From assembly GCA_026125895.1 (NCBI GenBank), contig JAHCKG010000002.1, positions 1 to 64,000 on the forward strand: a stretch of 64,000 bases of DNA, given 5' to 3'. The translations under genes were made by a program, and so were the position numbers. Shown here piece by piece: positions 14,934-23,657 of this stretch (its first letter is position 1; the number at the start of each line of letters is the position of its first letter). The notes under the pieces are model-generated. The model searched no databases. It was not told the origin of the DNA and saw only the letters and a program-made list of their open reading frames with translations. The DNA is from Pseudolabrys sp. GTDB taxonomy: Bacteria; Pseudomonadota; Alphaproteobacteria; Rhizobiales; Xanthobacteraceae.

Positions 14934-16343
14934 ATGACGACAGCCAAGAATGTCATGAAGATGATCAAGGACAACGACGTCAAATACGTCGATTTCCGCT
15001 TCACCGATCCGCGCGGCAAGTGGCAGCACGTCACTTTCGACGTCGGCATGATCGAGGAAGACACCTTCGTTGAAGGCCAGATGTTCGACGGCTCGTCGAT
15101 CGCCGGCTGGAAGGCGATCAATGAATCCGACATGAACCTGATGCCGGACCCGGCCACGGCCTGCATCGATCCGTTCTTTGCCGAGACCACCCTGGTGCTG
15201 GTCTGCGACGTGCTCGAGCCGACCACCGGCGAACCCTACAACCGCGACCCGCGCGGCATCGCCAAGAAGGCGGAAGCGCTGGTGAAGTCGCAGGGCCTCG
15301 GCGACACGATCTTCTTCGGCCCGGAAGCCGAGTTCTTCGTGTTCGACGACGTCAAGTACAAGGCCGATCCCTACAACACCGGCTTCAAGCTCGACTCGAT
15401 CGAACTGCCGACCAACTCCGACACCGACTACGAAGGCGGCAACCTCGGCCACCGCATCGGCATCAAGAAGGGCTACTTCCCGGTGCCGCCGCAGGATTCC
15501 GCGCAGGATATGCGTTCGGAAATGCTCGGCGCCATGGCGCGCATGGGCGCCAAGGTCGAAAAGCACCACCACGAAGTGGCCTCGGCGCAGCACGAGCTCG
15601 GTCTGAAGTTCGGCCCGATGACCATCATGGCCGACCACCTGCAGATCTATAAGTACTGCATCCAGCAGGTCGCGCAGATCTACGGCAAGACCGCCACGTT
15701 CATGCCGAAGCCGATCTACGGCGACAACGGCTCGGGCATGCACTGCCATCAGTCGATCTGGAAGGACGGCAAGCCGATGTTCGCCGGCGACAAGTATGCC
15801 GGTCTCTCGGACATGTGCCTCTCCTACATCGCCGGCGTCATCAAGCACGCCAAGGCGATCAACGCCTTCACCAACCCGACCACCAACTCCTACAAGCGTC
15901 TGGTGCCGGGCTTCGAGGCGCCGGTGCTGCTCGCCTACTCGGCGCGCAACCGCTCGGCCTCGTGCCGCATCCCCTACACCGAGAGCCCGAAAGCCAAGCG
16001 CGTCGAAGTGCGCTTCCCCGATCCGCTCGCCAACCCGTATCTTTGCTTCGCGTCGCTCCTGATGGCCGGCCTCGACGGCATCAAGAACAAGCTCCACCCC
16101 GGCGATGCGATGGACAAGGATCTCTACGATCTGCCGAAGGCGGAGCTCAAGCAGATCCCGACCGTGTGCGGCTCGCTCCGTGAAGCGCTCGAGAGCCTCG
16201 ACAAGGACCGCGACTTCCTCAAGGCGGGCGGCGTGTTCGACGACGACTTCATCGACAGCTACATCGAGCTGAAGATGACGGAAGTCATCCGCTTCGAGCA
16301 CACTCCGCACCCGGTCGAGTACGAGATGTACTACTCGGCGTAA
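14934..16343 (+). CDS. glnA: Glutamine synthetase type I
   Basis: Cytoplasmic dodecameric enzyme making glutamine from glutamate, ammonia and ATP. The 469-residue product has the beta-grasp N-domain with [10 protein letters not shown] and the catalytic metal-site segments [20 protein letters not shown] and [13 protein letters not shown]. It also carries the adenylylation-loop Tyr in KDLYDLP (near residue 397), so it should be regulated by GlnE. A GGGGGAAAGAG ribosome site precedes the ATG. Second gene after glnB; a terminator follows. Confidence 0.98.
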   Translation: MTTAKNVMKMIKDNDVKYVDFRFTDPRGKWQHVTFDVGMIEEDTFVEGQMFDGSSIAGWKAINESDMNLMPDPATACIDPFFAETTLVLVCDVLEPTTGEPYNRDPRGIAKKAEALVKSQGLGDTIFFGPEAEFFVFDDVKYKADPYNTGFKLDSIELPTNSDTDYEGGNLGHRIGIKKGYFPVPPQDSAQDMRSEMLGAMARMGAKVEKHHHEVASAQHELGLKFGPMTIMADHLQIYKYCIQQVAQIYGKTATFMPKPIYGDNGSGMHCHQSIWKDGKPMFAGDKYAGLSDMCLSYIAGVIKHAKAINAFTNPTTNSYKRLVPGFEAPVLLAYSARNRSASCRIPYTESPKAKRVEVRFPDPLANPYLCFASLLMAGLDGIKNKLHPGDAMDKDLYDLPKAELKQIPTVCGSLREALESLDKDRDFLKAGGVFDDDFIDSYIELKMTEVIRFEHTPHPVEYEMYYSA

Positions 16344-16393
16344 CGCCTGGCTCTTGCCTGCGGTGTCGCGGATCGCGGCCCCGCTCTCTCTCA

Positions 16394-16425
16394 GGGCGCT
16401 CCTCTCAAAGGAGCGCCCTTCTTAT
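16394..16425 (+). terminator. Rho-independent terminator after glnA
   Basis: Stem gggcgctcct / aggagcgccc with a 5-base loop, followed by TTCTTATT. It lies between glnA and the glutaminase gene. Confidence 0.85.
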
Positions 16426-16440
16426 TGACGAAGGTGGGAC

Positions 16441-17370
16441 GTGTCGAAACTTCAATCCGTCGTCGGCGAGATCGCCGACGAGATGAAACAGCGTCCCGAC
16501 CGCGGCGAGGTCGCGACCTATATCCCCGAACTCGCCAACATCGATCCGCACCGCTTCGGTATCGCCGTGATCGGTGTCGATGGCGAGGTGGCGACCGGCG
16601 GCGACTTCGACATGCCGTTCTCGATTCAGAGCGTGTCCAAGGTATTCACACTGACCTTGGCGCTCGGCAAGGCCGGTGACCGGCTGTGGACCCGCGTCGG
16701 CCGCGAGCCGTCCGGCTCGCCGTTCAACTCGATCGTGCAGCTCGAATTCGAGAAGGGCAAACCGCGCAATCCCTTCATCAATGCCGGCGCCATCGCCGTC
16801 ACCGATCTCATTCTGTCCGGCCATCAGCCGCGCGAAGCGCTCGGCGAAATCGTCCGCTTCATCCGCTTTCTCGCCGACGACCAGGCGATCGCCATCGACG
16901 AGAATGTTGCAGCGTCCGAGCAACGCACCGGCTTCCGCAACGCGGCGCTCGCCAATTACATGAAATCGTTCGGCGTGCTGGAGAACCCGGTCGAACTGGC
17001 GCTCGGCGTCTATTTCCATCAGTGCGCCATCGCCATGTCGTGCCGGCAACTCGCCAGCGCCGGGCTGTTTCTCGCAATGTCCGGGCGCAATCCGGCGACC
17101 GGCCACCAGGTCATCCAGGCCGAGCGCGCGCGCCGCATCAACGCGGTGATGCTGACTTGCGGTCACTACGATGGTTCGGGGGAATTCGCCTACCGGGTCG
17201 GCCTGCCCGGCAAGAGCGGCGTCGGCGGCGGCATACTGTGTATCGTGCCCGGCAAGGCGTCGGTCGCGGTGTGGTCGCCGGGGCTGGACGCCGCCGGCAA
17301 TTCGCATCTCGGACGCGTGGCGCTGGAAGCGCTCACGAAACGCATGGGCTGGTCGATCTTCGGCGCTTAA
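16441..17370 (+). CDS. glsA: Glutaminase
   Basis: Serine-dependent, beta-lactamase-fold glutaminase converting glutamine to glutamate and ammonia. The 309-residue product carries the catalytic S-x-x-K at Ser64-Lys67 (IQSVSKVF), the PSGSPFNS substrate segment, NPFINAGAI, and a C-terminal GVGGGIL motif. It begins with GTG after AAGGTGG, right behind the glnA terminator. Its position between the two glutamine synthetases places opposing reactions side by side; it may serve acid tolerance or glutamate pools rather than simple turnover. Confidence 0.93.
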   Translation: MSKLQSVVGEIADEMKQRPDRGEVATYIPELANIDPHRFGIAVIGVDGEVATGGDFDMPFSIQSVSKVFTLTLALGKAGDRLWTRVGREPSGSPFNSIVQLEFEKGKPRNPFINAGAIAVTDLILSGHQPREALGEIVRFIRFLADDQAIAIDENVAASEQRTGFRNAALANYMKSFGVLENPVELALGVYFHQCAIAMSCRQLASAGLFLAMSGRNPATGHQVIQAERARRINAVMLTCGHYDGSGEFAYRVGLPGKSGVGGGILCIVPGKASVAVWSPGLDAAGNSHLGRVALEALTKRMGWSIFGA

Positions 17371-17389
17371 GTCTCGCGGCGGTCAGCCG

Positions 17390-17572
17390 TCAGTTCTTGC
17401 GCGCCTGCTCGGCCGCTTCGCGGATGGCTTCGTCGTGGTACCAGCTGCCGCCGTCGCTGATCATCGGCAGCGTGTCCGGTTTTTCGAAAGCCGCGCGCTG
17501 GGCAAGGCCGGCGCGGCCGCCCACCGGAAACTGGTAGATCGTCGCGGTCGCCCGCGGGACGTTGGTCGTCAT
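17390..17572 (-). CDS. DUF2735 small protein
   Basis: Protein of 60 residues with the family pattern MTT-PR--A-IYQFPVGGRAGL near the N-terminus and an acidic/basic helical tail (DEAIREAAEQARKN). This family of unknown function occurs in Hyphomicrobiales, in my recollection often beside glnII. No signal peptide or membrane segment. It is divergent from glnII with a 490-base gap and converges on glsA with only 19 bases between, so a link to nitrogen status is plausible but not shown. Confidence 0.75.
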   Translation of the reverse strand: MTTNVPRATATIYQFPVGGRAGLAQRAAFEKPDTLPMISDGGSWYHDEAIREAAEQARKN

Positions 17573-18064
17573 CTTCGGTCTCCTCTGATGTCGCGCTTCC
17601 CGGCGCTTCGCTCAGATCGGTTGTTCACAGCAACAACGCGACAAGACACATGGTGTTCTATACCACGATTTGAATAGTCCGTGAGCAGATTGCCCCAATA
17701 AAATCAGCGCGTTGCCTACAATATCAGCATTCCCGCGCTTGCCCGATCATGCGGCAAAATGCTGGTTTCATGGAGTTTTTGCGCAGCGGCCCTGCCGCAA
17801 GTTTGATCCGCCGCTCCGGCGCCGCTCAAAAAAGCGGCAGCGTCGCCTGCTGAAAGGCAAAAGCTGCGGCGCCGGCCGGCAAAGTCCTCGCAATAACAAG
17901 GGCATTCGGGCGCTGGCGGACTGGCACAATTAATGCTTGCTAGGTAGCAGTCGTTGAGGCCGGGCGTGCCTTTGGCGGCTTCCGGCGGCCGTCCCGCGGC
18001 CGCCGAACGCATGCGAAAGGCTCCTCACACTCACGGCGCCCCTTGGCGTCATCAGAATGAGAGA
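17573..18064. other. Divergent regulatory gap between the DUF2735 gene and glnII
   Basis: This 492-base gap has no convincing gene. It contains an AT-rich upstream part (about 17650-17760), GC-rich inverted segments (about 17800-17880) and the sigma-54 promoter of glnII at 17922-17937. The region between the promoter and glnII (about 120 bases) would be an untranslated leader. NtrC sites are expected here but I could not pick one by eye. Confidence 0.6.
17922..17937 (+). promoter_or_regulatory. Sigma-54 (RpoN) promoter of glnII
   Basis: TGGCAC-AATTA-ATGCT: GG at 17923-17924 and GC at 17935-17936 are exactly 12 bases apart, matching TGGCAC-N5-TTGCW with one mismatch. The predicted transcription start is near 17948. 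glnII is a known RpoN/NtrC-controlled gene in rhizobia. Confidence 0.78.
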
Positions 18065-19105
18065 ATGGCAATGACAAAGTACAAGCTCGAGTACATCTGG
18101 CTCGATGGCTACACGCCGGTTCCGAACCTGCGTGGCAAGACTCAGATCAAGGAATTTTCCTCGTTCCCCTCGCTCGGCGAACTGCCGCTCTGGGGCTTCG
18201 ACGGCTCCTCGACGATGCAGGCCGAAGGCCACTCGTCGGACTGCGTGCTCAAGCCGGTCGCGGTGTTCCCGGACGGCGCGCGCAAGAACGGCGCGCTGGT
18301 GATGTGCGAAGTCATGATGCCGGATGGCGTCACCCCGCACCCGTCGAACAAGCGCGCCACCGTTCTCGACGACGAAGGCGCCTGGTTCGGCTTCGAGCAG
18401 GAATACTTCTTCTACAAGGACGGTCGTCCGCTCGGCTTCCCGGAGCACGGCTATCCGGCGCCGCAGGGCCCGTACTACACCGGCGTCGGCTACGCCAATG
18501 TCGGCTCGGTCGCCCGCAAGATCGTCGAAGAGCATCTTGAGCTGTGCCTCGAGGCCGGCATCAACCACGAAGGCATCAACGCCGAAGTGGCCAAGGGCCA
18601 GTGGGAATTCCAGATCTTCGGCAAGGGGTCGAAGACCGCCGCCGACCAGATGTGGATCGCGCGCTACATCATGATGCGGCTCTGCGAGAGCTACGGCATC
18701 GACATCGAATGGCACTGCAAGCCGCTCGGCGACACCGACTGGAACGGCTCGGGCATGCACTGCAACTTCTCGACCGAGTACATGCGCACCGTCGGCGGCA
18801 AGGAATATTTCGAGGCCATGATGAAGGCCTTCGAGAAGAACCTGCACGACCACATCGCCGTCTACGGTCCGGACAACGACAAGCGCCTGACCGGCAAGCA
18901 CGAGACCGCGCCGTGGAACAAGTTCTCCTACGGCATCGCCGACCGCGGCGCCTCGATCCGCGTGCCGCACTCCTTCGTGAAGAACGGCTACAAGGGCTAT
19001 CTGGAAGATCGCCGCCCGAACTCCATGGGCGACCCCTACCAGATCGCGTCGCAGGTGCTGAAGACGATCTCCGAGGTTCCGACCTCGAAGTCGGCGGCGG
19101 CCTGA
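18065..19105 (+). CDS. glnII: Glutamine synthetase type II (eukaryotic type)
   Basis: Octameric/decameric glutamine synthetase not subject to adenylylation. The 346-residue product has LEYIWLDGYTPVPNLRGK at the N-terminus, WGFDGSST, the metal-site motif FGFEQEYFF, GINAEVAKGQWEFQ and RPNSMGDPY near the C-terminus, all typical of GSII. The ATG at 18065 (MAMTKYK) follows GAGAGA; 37 in-frame upstream codons show no homology. It is monocistronic, with its own sigma-54 promoter and terminator, consistent with induction under nitrogen limitation. Confidence 0.97.
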   Translation: MAMTKYKLEYIWLDGYTPVPNLRGKTQIKEFSSFPSLGELPLWGFDGSSTMQAEGHSSDCVLKPVAVFPDGARKNGALVMCEVMMPDGVTPHPSNKRATVLDDEGAWFGFEQEYFFYKDGRPLGFPEHGYPAPQGPYYTGVGYANVGSVARKIVEEHLELCLEAGINHEGINAEVAKGQWEFQIFGKGSKTAADQMWIARYIMMRLCESYGIDIEWHCKPLGDTDWNGSGMHCNFSTEYMRTVGGKEYFEAMMKAFEKNLHDHIAVYGPDNDKRLTGKHETAPWNKFSYGIADRGASIRVPHSFVKNGYKGYLEDRRPNSMGDPYQIASQVLKTISEVPTSKSAAA

Positions 19106-19126
19106 GCCTTCGCGTCTTTTACTACA

Positions 19127-19158
19127 GTTTCCTCCCAAGACTTTTCCTCCCAAGACTT
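19127..19158. repeat. Tandem 16-base direct repeat before the glnII terminator
   Basis: The unit tttcctcccaagactt occurs twice in tandem between the glnII stop and its terminator hairpin. Confidence 0.6.
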
Positions 19159-19188
19159 GGGCGCCCTCCGGGGCGCCCTTTTTCTTTG
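19159..19188 (+). terminator. Rho-independent terminator after glnII
   Basis: Stem gggcgccc / gggcgccc with loop TCCG followed by TTTTTCTTT, about 55 bases past the glnII stop. Confidence 0.9.
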
Positions 19189-19237
19189 GCGGAACCGGCG
19201 CTGGCAAGGAAGGCCGGGCGCCGCTAGATAGGCTTGC

Positions 19238-20083
19238 ATGAACAAGCCGACCAAGCCCGCCAAGCCGGGCGCCACCGAAAACGACTGGACCAAGCTCTGG
19301 CCGAGCCAGAACCCGCGCAAGTCCGAGCCGCTGCTCAAGGCGCTGCATATCCTGACCCGCGACGGCGCGCTCAACGCCGACTCGCGCCGCAAGCTGACGC
19401 AGGTGCTGCACCTCACCCAGCTTCTCAAGCCGGCCATCGAGGCCATGCTGGCCTCGAGCGACGATCCGGTGCTCGCCGACCTCGGCGCCGGCAAATCCTA
19501 TCTCGGCTTCATCCTCTATGACCTGCTGATCGGTCCGGCCGGCAAGGGCCGCGTCATCGGCATCGAGACCCGCGACAAGCTCGTGGAGTCCTCGCGCGCG
19601 TTGGCGGCGCAGGCCGGCTACGACCGGCTCGATTTCATCACCTCCCCGATCGCCGAGGCCAACCTGCCGGGCGGTCGCGCCGACATGGTCACGGCGCTGC
19701 ACGCCTGCGATACCGCGACCGACGACGCCATCCGCTTCGCCCTGCGTCACGAGGCCAAATGGGTGGCGTTGGTGCCGTGCTGCCAGGCGGAAGTCGCGCG
19801 CCTGCTCGACGGCCATCAGGGCCCGATGCGCCAGCTTTGGCGCCATCCCATCCAGCGCCGCGAATTCGGCGCGCATCTGACCAACGTCATCCGCGGCCTG
19901 GTGCTGGAGGCCCACGGCTACAAGGTGCGCGTCACCGAATTCACCGGGCTCGAGCACACCATGAAGAACGAGCTGATCCTGGCCGAACGCCACCAGCGCT
20001 CCAATGCGCAGGCGCGCGGCGAGCTCGATCGTCTGATCGACCAGTTCGGCGTCAAGCCGGCGCTGCTCGACGTGATGGCGTGA
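19238..20083 (+). CDS. Class I SAM-dependent methyltransferase-like protein
   Basis: Product of 281 residues with a Rossmann-type SAM-binding motif DLGAGKSYLGF (about residues 86-96), acidic motif II VIGIETRD, and a conserved segment TALHACDTATDDAI followed by VPCCQAEVA. These are features of the Methyltransf_32-like group that includes eukaryotic GSTCD/METTL25-type proteins; substrate unknown. Soluble, no signal peptide. It is followed by a palindromic repeat and an RsmC-like methyltransferase plus RsuA, so an RNA-modification role is possible by neighbourhood only. Confidence 0.78.
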   Translation: MNKPTKPAKPGATENDWTKLWPSQNPRKSEPLLKALHILTRDGALNADSRRKLTQVLHLTQLLKPAIEAMLASSDDPVLADLGAGKSYLGFILYDLLIGPAGKGRVIGIETRDKLVESSRALAAQAGYDRLDFITSPIAEANLPGGRADMVTALHACDTATDDAIRFALRHEAKWVALVPCCQAEVARLLDGHQGPMRQLWRHPIQRREFGAHLTNVIRGLVLEAHGYKVRVTEFTGLEHTMKNELILAERHQRSNAQARGELDRLIDQFGVKPALLDVMA

Positions 20084-20118
20084 TGATGGCTGCGACAATG
20101 ACGTGGCGTTACTCCAAT

Positions 20119-20213
20119 CTCCGTTCATCCCCGCGCAAGCGGGGATCCAGAAGCCAAAAGCAATGGCTTCAGCATGTGGCACTGGATCCCCGCTTGCGCG
20201 GGGATGAGCGGAG
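20119..20213. repeat. Dispersed palindromic repeat, family A, copy 1
   Basis: Two 32-base arms in inverted orientation (each containing ccccgcgcaagcggggatcc) flank a 31-base middle. Related copies lie at 31597-31667 and 61618-61685. The right arm ends about 10 bases before the next start codon and supplies its probable GGAG ribosome site. Confidence 0.85.
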
Positions 20214-20222
20214 CAAGTGGTA

Positions 20223-21134
20223 ATGCCGCAAATCACAGGCGTTTACGGCACGCCGCCATCCGACCTTGCCGACGTGCCGGCCAACGCCATCCAGTTCTCG
20301 CCGCTGATGCCCGGCTCGGCCTCGCTCGACCGCCAGCCGCCAGCGTCGCTCGACGGCATCACGCTGCTGGCGCCGCCCGGCACCATCGAGCGCCGCTATG
20401 CGCTGGCGCTGGCGCTCCGGGCGCTCAAGCCCGGCGCATCGCTCACGGCGCTGGCGCCGAACGACCGCGGCGGCACAAGGCTGCGCAAGGAGCTCGAAGT
20501 CTTTGGCCTTGATGTCGCCGAAACGTCAAAGCGTCATCACCGCATCGCCGTCGCCGCGCGGCCCGCTTCGCTTGCCGGCATCGACGACGCCATCGAGGCC
20601 GGCGGGCCGCGCTTCGACGACGAGATCGGCTTGTGGACGCAGCCCGGCGTGTTCTCCTGGGACCGACTCGATCCCGGCACCGGCCTGCTGATCGAACACC
20701 TGCCCGACCTGTCCGGGCGCGGCGCCGATTTCGGCTGCGGCATCGGCATTCTCGCCCGCGCCGTGCTCGCCACCGGATCTGTGAGCGAACTGACATTGAT
20801 CGACATCGATCGCCGCGCCGTCGAGTGCGCGCAGCACAATCTCGACACGCCGCGCGCCCGCTTCCTGTGGACCGATCTGCGCGAGCCGCATCCCGAGCTC
20901 GCCAATCTGGATTTCGTCGTCATGAACGCGCCGTTCCACGACGCCGGCCAGGAAGACAAGGGCCTTGCCCAGGCTTTCGTCCGGCGCGCTGCGGAAAGTC
21001 TCCGCAAGGGCGGCGTCTGCGTCATGGTGGCGAACCGCCATCTGCCCTATGAAGCGGTGCTCAAGCCGCTGTTCAAGGCGGTGACGCCGCTGATCGAGAC
21101 CGGCGGCTACAAGATCTTCGAGGCGCGCAAATGA
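20223..21134 (+). CDS. RsmC-like class I methyltransferase
   Basis: Product of 303 residues with a degenerate N-terminal domain and a C-terminal MTS/RsmC-type methyltransferase domain (about residues 120-300): SAM-binding GADFGCGIGILA, acidic LIDIDRRAVE, and the amino-methylation motif as NAPFH (family NPPFH). RsmC makes m2G1207 in 16S rRNA; this is the closest family, but the exact target is inferred. The ATG at 20223 is used; a GTG six bases upstream is also in frame. It overlaps rsuA by 4 bases (ATGA), so the two are probably co-translated. Confidence 0.82.
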   Translation: MPQITGVYGTPPSDLADVPANAIQFSPLMPGSASLDRQPPASLDGITLLAPPGTIERRYALALALRALKPGASLTALAPNDRGGTRLRKELEVFGLDVAETSKRHHRIAVAARPASLAGIDDAIEAGGPRFDDEIGLWTQPGVFSWDRLDPGTGLLIEHLPDLSGRGADFGCGIGILARAVLATGSVSELTLIDIDRRAVECAQHNLDTPRARFLWTDLREPHPELANLDFVVMNAPFHDAGQEDKGLAQAFVRRAAESLRKGGVCVMVANRHLPYEAVLKPLFKAVTPLIETGGYKIFEARK

Positions 21135-21868
21135 TCAAGGCGCCGGCGACGTTGCGGCTCGACCGCCTCCTCTCCAATCTCGGTTACGGCTCGCGCCGCG
21201 AGGTGCAGGACCTGATCGAAGCCGGCTACGTGCTGCTCGATGGCGAGGCCGTCATCGACAGCGACGAGAAGATCGCGGTGACGCCCGATCTCGTCACGCG
21301 CATGACGGTCGAGGACGAGCCGCTCGATCCGCTGCCGGGCCTGGTGCTGATGCTCAACAAGCCCGCCGGGGTCACCTGCTCGCACAAGGAGCAAGGCCCG
21401 CTGGTCTATTCACTGCTGCCCGAGCGCTGGGGCGAACGTAACCCGGCGCTGTCCACGATCGGCCGTCTCGACAAGGAGACTTCCGGGCTGCTGCTGCTGA
21501 CCGACGACGGCGCCCTGCTGCACCGGATCATCTCGCCGAAGTCCAACATCGCCAAGCGCTACGACGTCACGCTCGATCGCGCGCTGCGGGGGGATGAGGC
21601 AAAGATATTCGCCGCCGGCACCTTGATGCTGGAGAACGAGGAGAAGCCGCTGTTGCCCGCGGCGTTCGAGCCGGTGTCGCCGACCCGCGGCTTCATCACC
21701 ATTACCGAAGGCCGCTATCACCAGGTGCGGCGCATGTTCGCCGCCGTCGGCAATCACGTCACGGCGCTGAGGCGCGACCGCATCGGCGCGCTGGCGCTGC
21801 CGGATGATCTGGCCGAGGGCGAGTATCGGATTCTGCGTGAGGAAGATTTGGCGAAGGTGTTTTCGTAG
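21131..21868 (+). CDS. rsuA: 16S rRNA pseudouridine synthase, RsuA family
   Basis: The 245-residue product has an N-terminal S4 RNA-binding domain (about residues 8-55: LRLDRLLSNLGYGSRREV) and a pseudouridine synthase domain with catalytic Asp114 in GRLDKETSGLLLLTDDG. The C-terminal motif EGRYHQVRRM is characteristic of the RsuA/RluB/E/F family. Likely forms pseudouridine 516 in 16S rRNA, though RluB/E/F specificity cannot be excluded. Start overlaps the preceding methyltransferase stop. Its TAG stop lies inside a family C repeat. Confidence 0.9.
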   Translation: MIKAPATLRLDRLLSNLGYGSRREVQDLIEAGYVLLDGEAVIDSDEKIAVTPDLVTRMTVEDEPLDPLPGLVLMLNKPAGVTCSHKEQGPLVYSLLPERWGERNPALSTIGRLDKETSGLLLLTDDGALLHRIISPKSNIAKRYDVTLDRALRGDEAKIFAAGTLMLENEEKPLLPAAFEPVSPTRGFITITEGRYHQVRRMFAAVGNHVTALRRDRIGALALPDDLAEGEYRILREEDLAKVFS

Positions 21869-21925
21869 CCCGGATGGAGCGAAGCGTAATCCGGGACAAC
21901 CGATCCCGGCTTTCAGCCGGGCTAC
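21864..21925. repeat. Dispersed palindromic repeat, family C, copy 1
   Basis: Begins gtagcccggatggagcgaag and ends agccgggctac, with internal atccggg/tcccggct pairing. It provides the stop codon of rsuA. A related copy is at 36209-36293. Confidence 0.8.
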
Positions 21926-22167
21926 AGGAGCTGGATAACCGCGATAACCACGGCGACACCCGCCATGATGCCCGCACCTGCGATCAGCATCTGCCGGCGC
22001 TGCCGCTTCGGCCCATAGACACCGGCGGCGCGCCGTTCGGCGATGAGCGCTGCATCGAATTCCGCGGACGAGGAATAGGCGCAAGCCAATGCGGCGCCCG
22101 CCTGCTCGGCATAAGCTTCGAGAGACAGGGCGGCGGCGGCGGCCGAACGGTTTGACGGACTCGACAT
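21922..22167 (-). CDS. Small single-pass membrane protein, hypothetical
   Basis: Product of 81 residues. An Ala-rich N-terminal half (about residues 9-50) precedes a basic stretch (YGPKRQRRQ) and a C-terminal hydrophobic helix (about 60-81). The order basic patch then membrane helix suggests a tail-anchored inner-membrane protein with a cytoplasmic N-terminus. No family recognised. Its 3' end lies at the edge of the family C repeat, convergent with rsuA. Confidence 0.6.
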   Translation of the reverse strand: MSSPSNRSAAAAALSLEAYAEQAGAALACAYSSSAEFDAALIAERRAAGVYGPKRQRRQMLIAGAGIMAGVAVVIAVIQLL

Positions 22168-22234
22168 GCTTTCAGCGTAACGCCGGCGTGGTTAATCAGG
22201 TGTTACCGAAGTTCCATCACGGACGGCAATCCGG

Positions 22235-23491
22235 CTAGCTCGCCGTCGCCGGCTGCGGGCCGCGGCGCGCGGCAAAGCGGCCGATACGGCCGTCGGCGCG
22301 CTTGTTGCGCTCGAGCCAGCGGACGCGCGAGGCTTCGCTGCCCGGCTCCTCCTCGGCGGCTTCGAAGCGATTGCGGCCGCCGTTCTTGGCGCGATAGAGC
22401 GCCTCGTCGGCGCGCAGCAGCAGCGAGTCGATGGTCGCTTCCGACCGGTAGGTCGTCGCGAGCCCGCTGCTCACCGTGGCGCCGACGGCAGCGTGGTCGA
22501 TGACGACGCCGGCATCCTGGAAATTGACCCGCAGACGCTCGGCGACGATGCAGGCATCGTCCATGGCCTCAGGCACCATGGCGACGAATTCCTCGCCGCC
22601 GAGGCGGCCGACGATGTCGCTGCCACGCGTCGATTCCTGCAGCACCCTTGCGAAGATCTTGAGCGCACTGTCGCCGACCGCATGGCCGAAACGATCGTTG
22701 ATCGACTTGAACTTGTCGAGATCGAACATCAGCAGCGTCACCGGTTCGCTGCGCGCGCTTTGCGTCTTGTGCATCCGGCGCGCGGCGTCGAGGAAGGCGC
22801 CGCGGTTGAGCAGGCCGGTGAGATGATCGGTGGTCGCCGCCTTGCGATAGAAATGGACGTGACGATCCTTAACCATCAAGAGCACGATGATCGCCGTGCC
22901 GACGGTGTAGATCATGGTCTCGATGGCGAAAACGATCTGCCAGCGCGTTGCGAAAACGTCCGGGTACCAGGCGCGCAAGCCGAGCGGCATGAGGAAGATG
23001 CTGGCGTGCAGCAGCGGCACCGCGACTGCGGCCTTGCGCGAATAGAGCGACCGGCGCCGCTCGCGACCGAGCTCGAAGGCCATGAAGAACGTGTAGATCG
23101 CGACGATGACGATACCGAGCGCGACGCGGTGCGGGCTGCCCTCTTCCAGCCCTGGCCATTGTGTCAGCACCAGCCAGCCGCCGGCGCCGGCGACGGAGAA
23201 GCTCAGCCGCATCTCGCGGCCGTGAAACAGCCGCAGGCCGTTCCAGAACATGCCGCAAGCGACGAAGATCAGCGCTTCGGCATAGACCGCCGGCACATTG
23301 AAAAGCTGATCCGGCGCGCTCCACAGCGAGATCGCGGCGGCGCCGATGAGATAGGCCGAACCCCACCACGCCAGCGCCGCGATGTCGCGCTGCTGGACCC
23401 AATTGATGAGCAGGAAAGCACCGAGAAAACCGGCCATGCAAACGGTGGCGAAGGTCAGGGTCGGAAAGTCCAGAGCGGCCGCTTGGCTCAT
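22235..23491 (-). CDS. Membrane-anchored diguanylate cyclase with I-site
   Basis: Makes the second messenger cyclic di-GMP. The 418-residue product has about six N-terminal membrane segments (residues ~10-205) and a C-terminal GGDEF domain with the active-site motif as GGEEF. An inhibitory I-site RGSD lies exactly five residues before it, so product feedback inhibition is expected. The N-terminal region is not a recognisable named sensor. The next gene on the same strand is a second cyclase of similar architecture, suggesting tandem duplication. Confidence 0.92.
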   Translation of the reverse strand: MSQAAALDFPTLTFATVCMAGFLGAFLLINWVQQRDIAALAWWGSAYLIGAAAISLWSAPDQLFNVPAVYAEALIFVACGMFWNGLRLFHGREMRLSFSVAGAGGWLVLTQWPGLEEGSPHRVALGIVIVAIYTFFMAFELGRERRRSLYSRKAAVAVPLLHASIFLMPLGLRAWYPDVFATRWQIVFAIETMIYTVGTAIIVLLMVKDRHVHFYRKAATTDHLTGLLNRGAFLDAARRMHKTQSARSEPVTLLMFDLDKFKSINDRFGHAVGDSALKIFARVLQESTRGSDIVGRLGGEEFVAMVPEAMDDACIVAERLRVNFQDAGVVIDHAAVGATVSSGLATTYRSEATIDSLLLRADEALYRAKNGGRNRFEAAEEEPGSEASRVRWLERNKRADGRIGRFAARRGPQPATAS

Positions 23492-23657
23492 CTTTTGATC
23501 GTTCGTGAGAGACTAATGGACGTTCACCGTCGCAGCGTTGACGCACGCTAACCAAGCGCGACCATAACCCCCAGATGATGCAAAAGATTTGAAGCCTTCG
23601 GCAGGCTTTGACGCAACAGCGGCGCGAATTCGATTAAAAATGCGCGAGACGGCGCCT

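Noticed and set aside
17930..20236. A 768-codon open frame on the minus strand across glnII and the methyltransferase gene
   Set aside because: Antisense to two well-identified genes; its N-terminal part is translated family A repeat; no recognisable domain.
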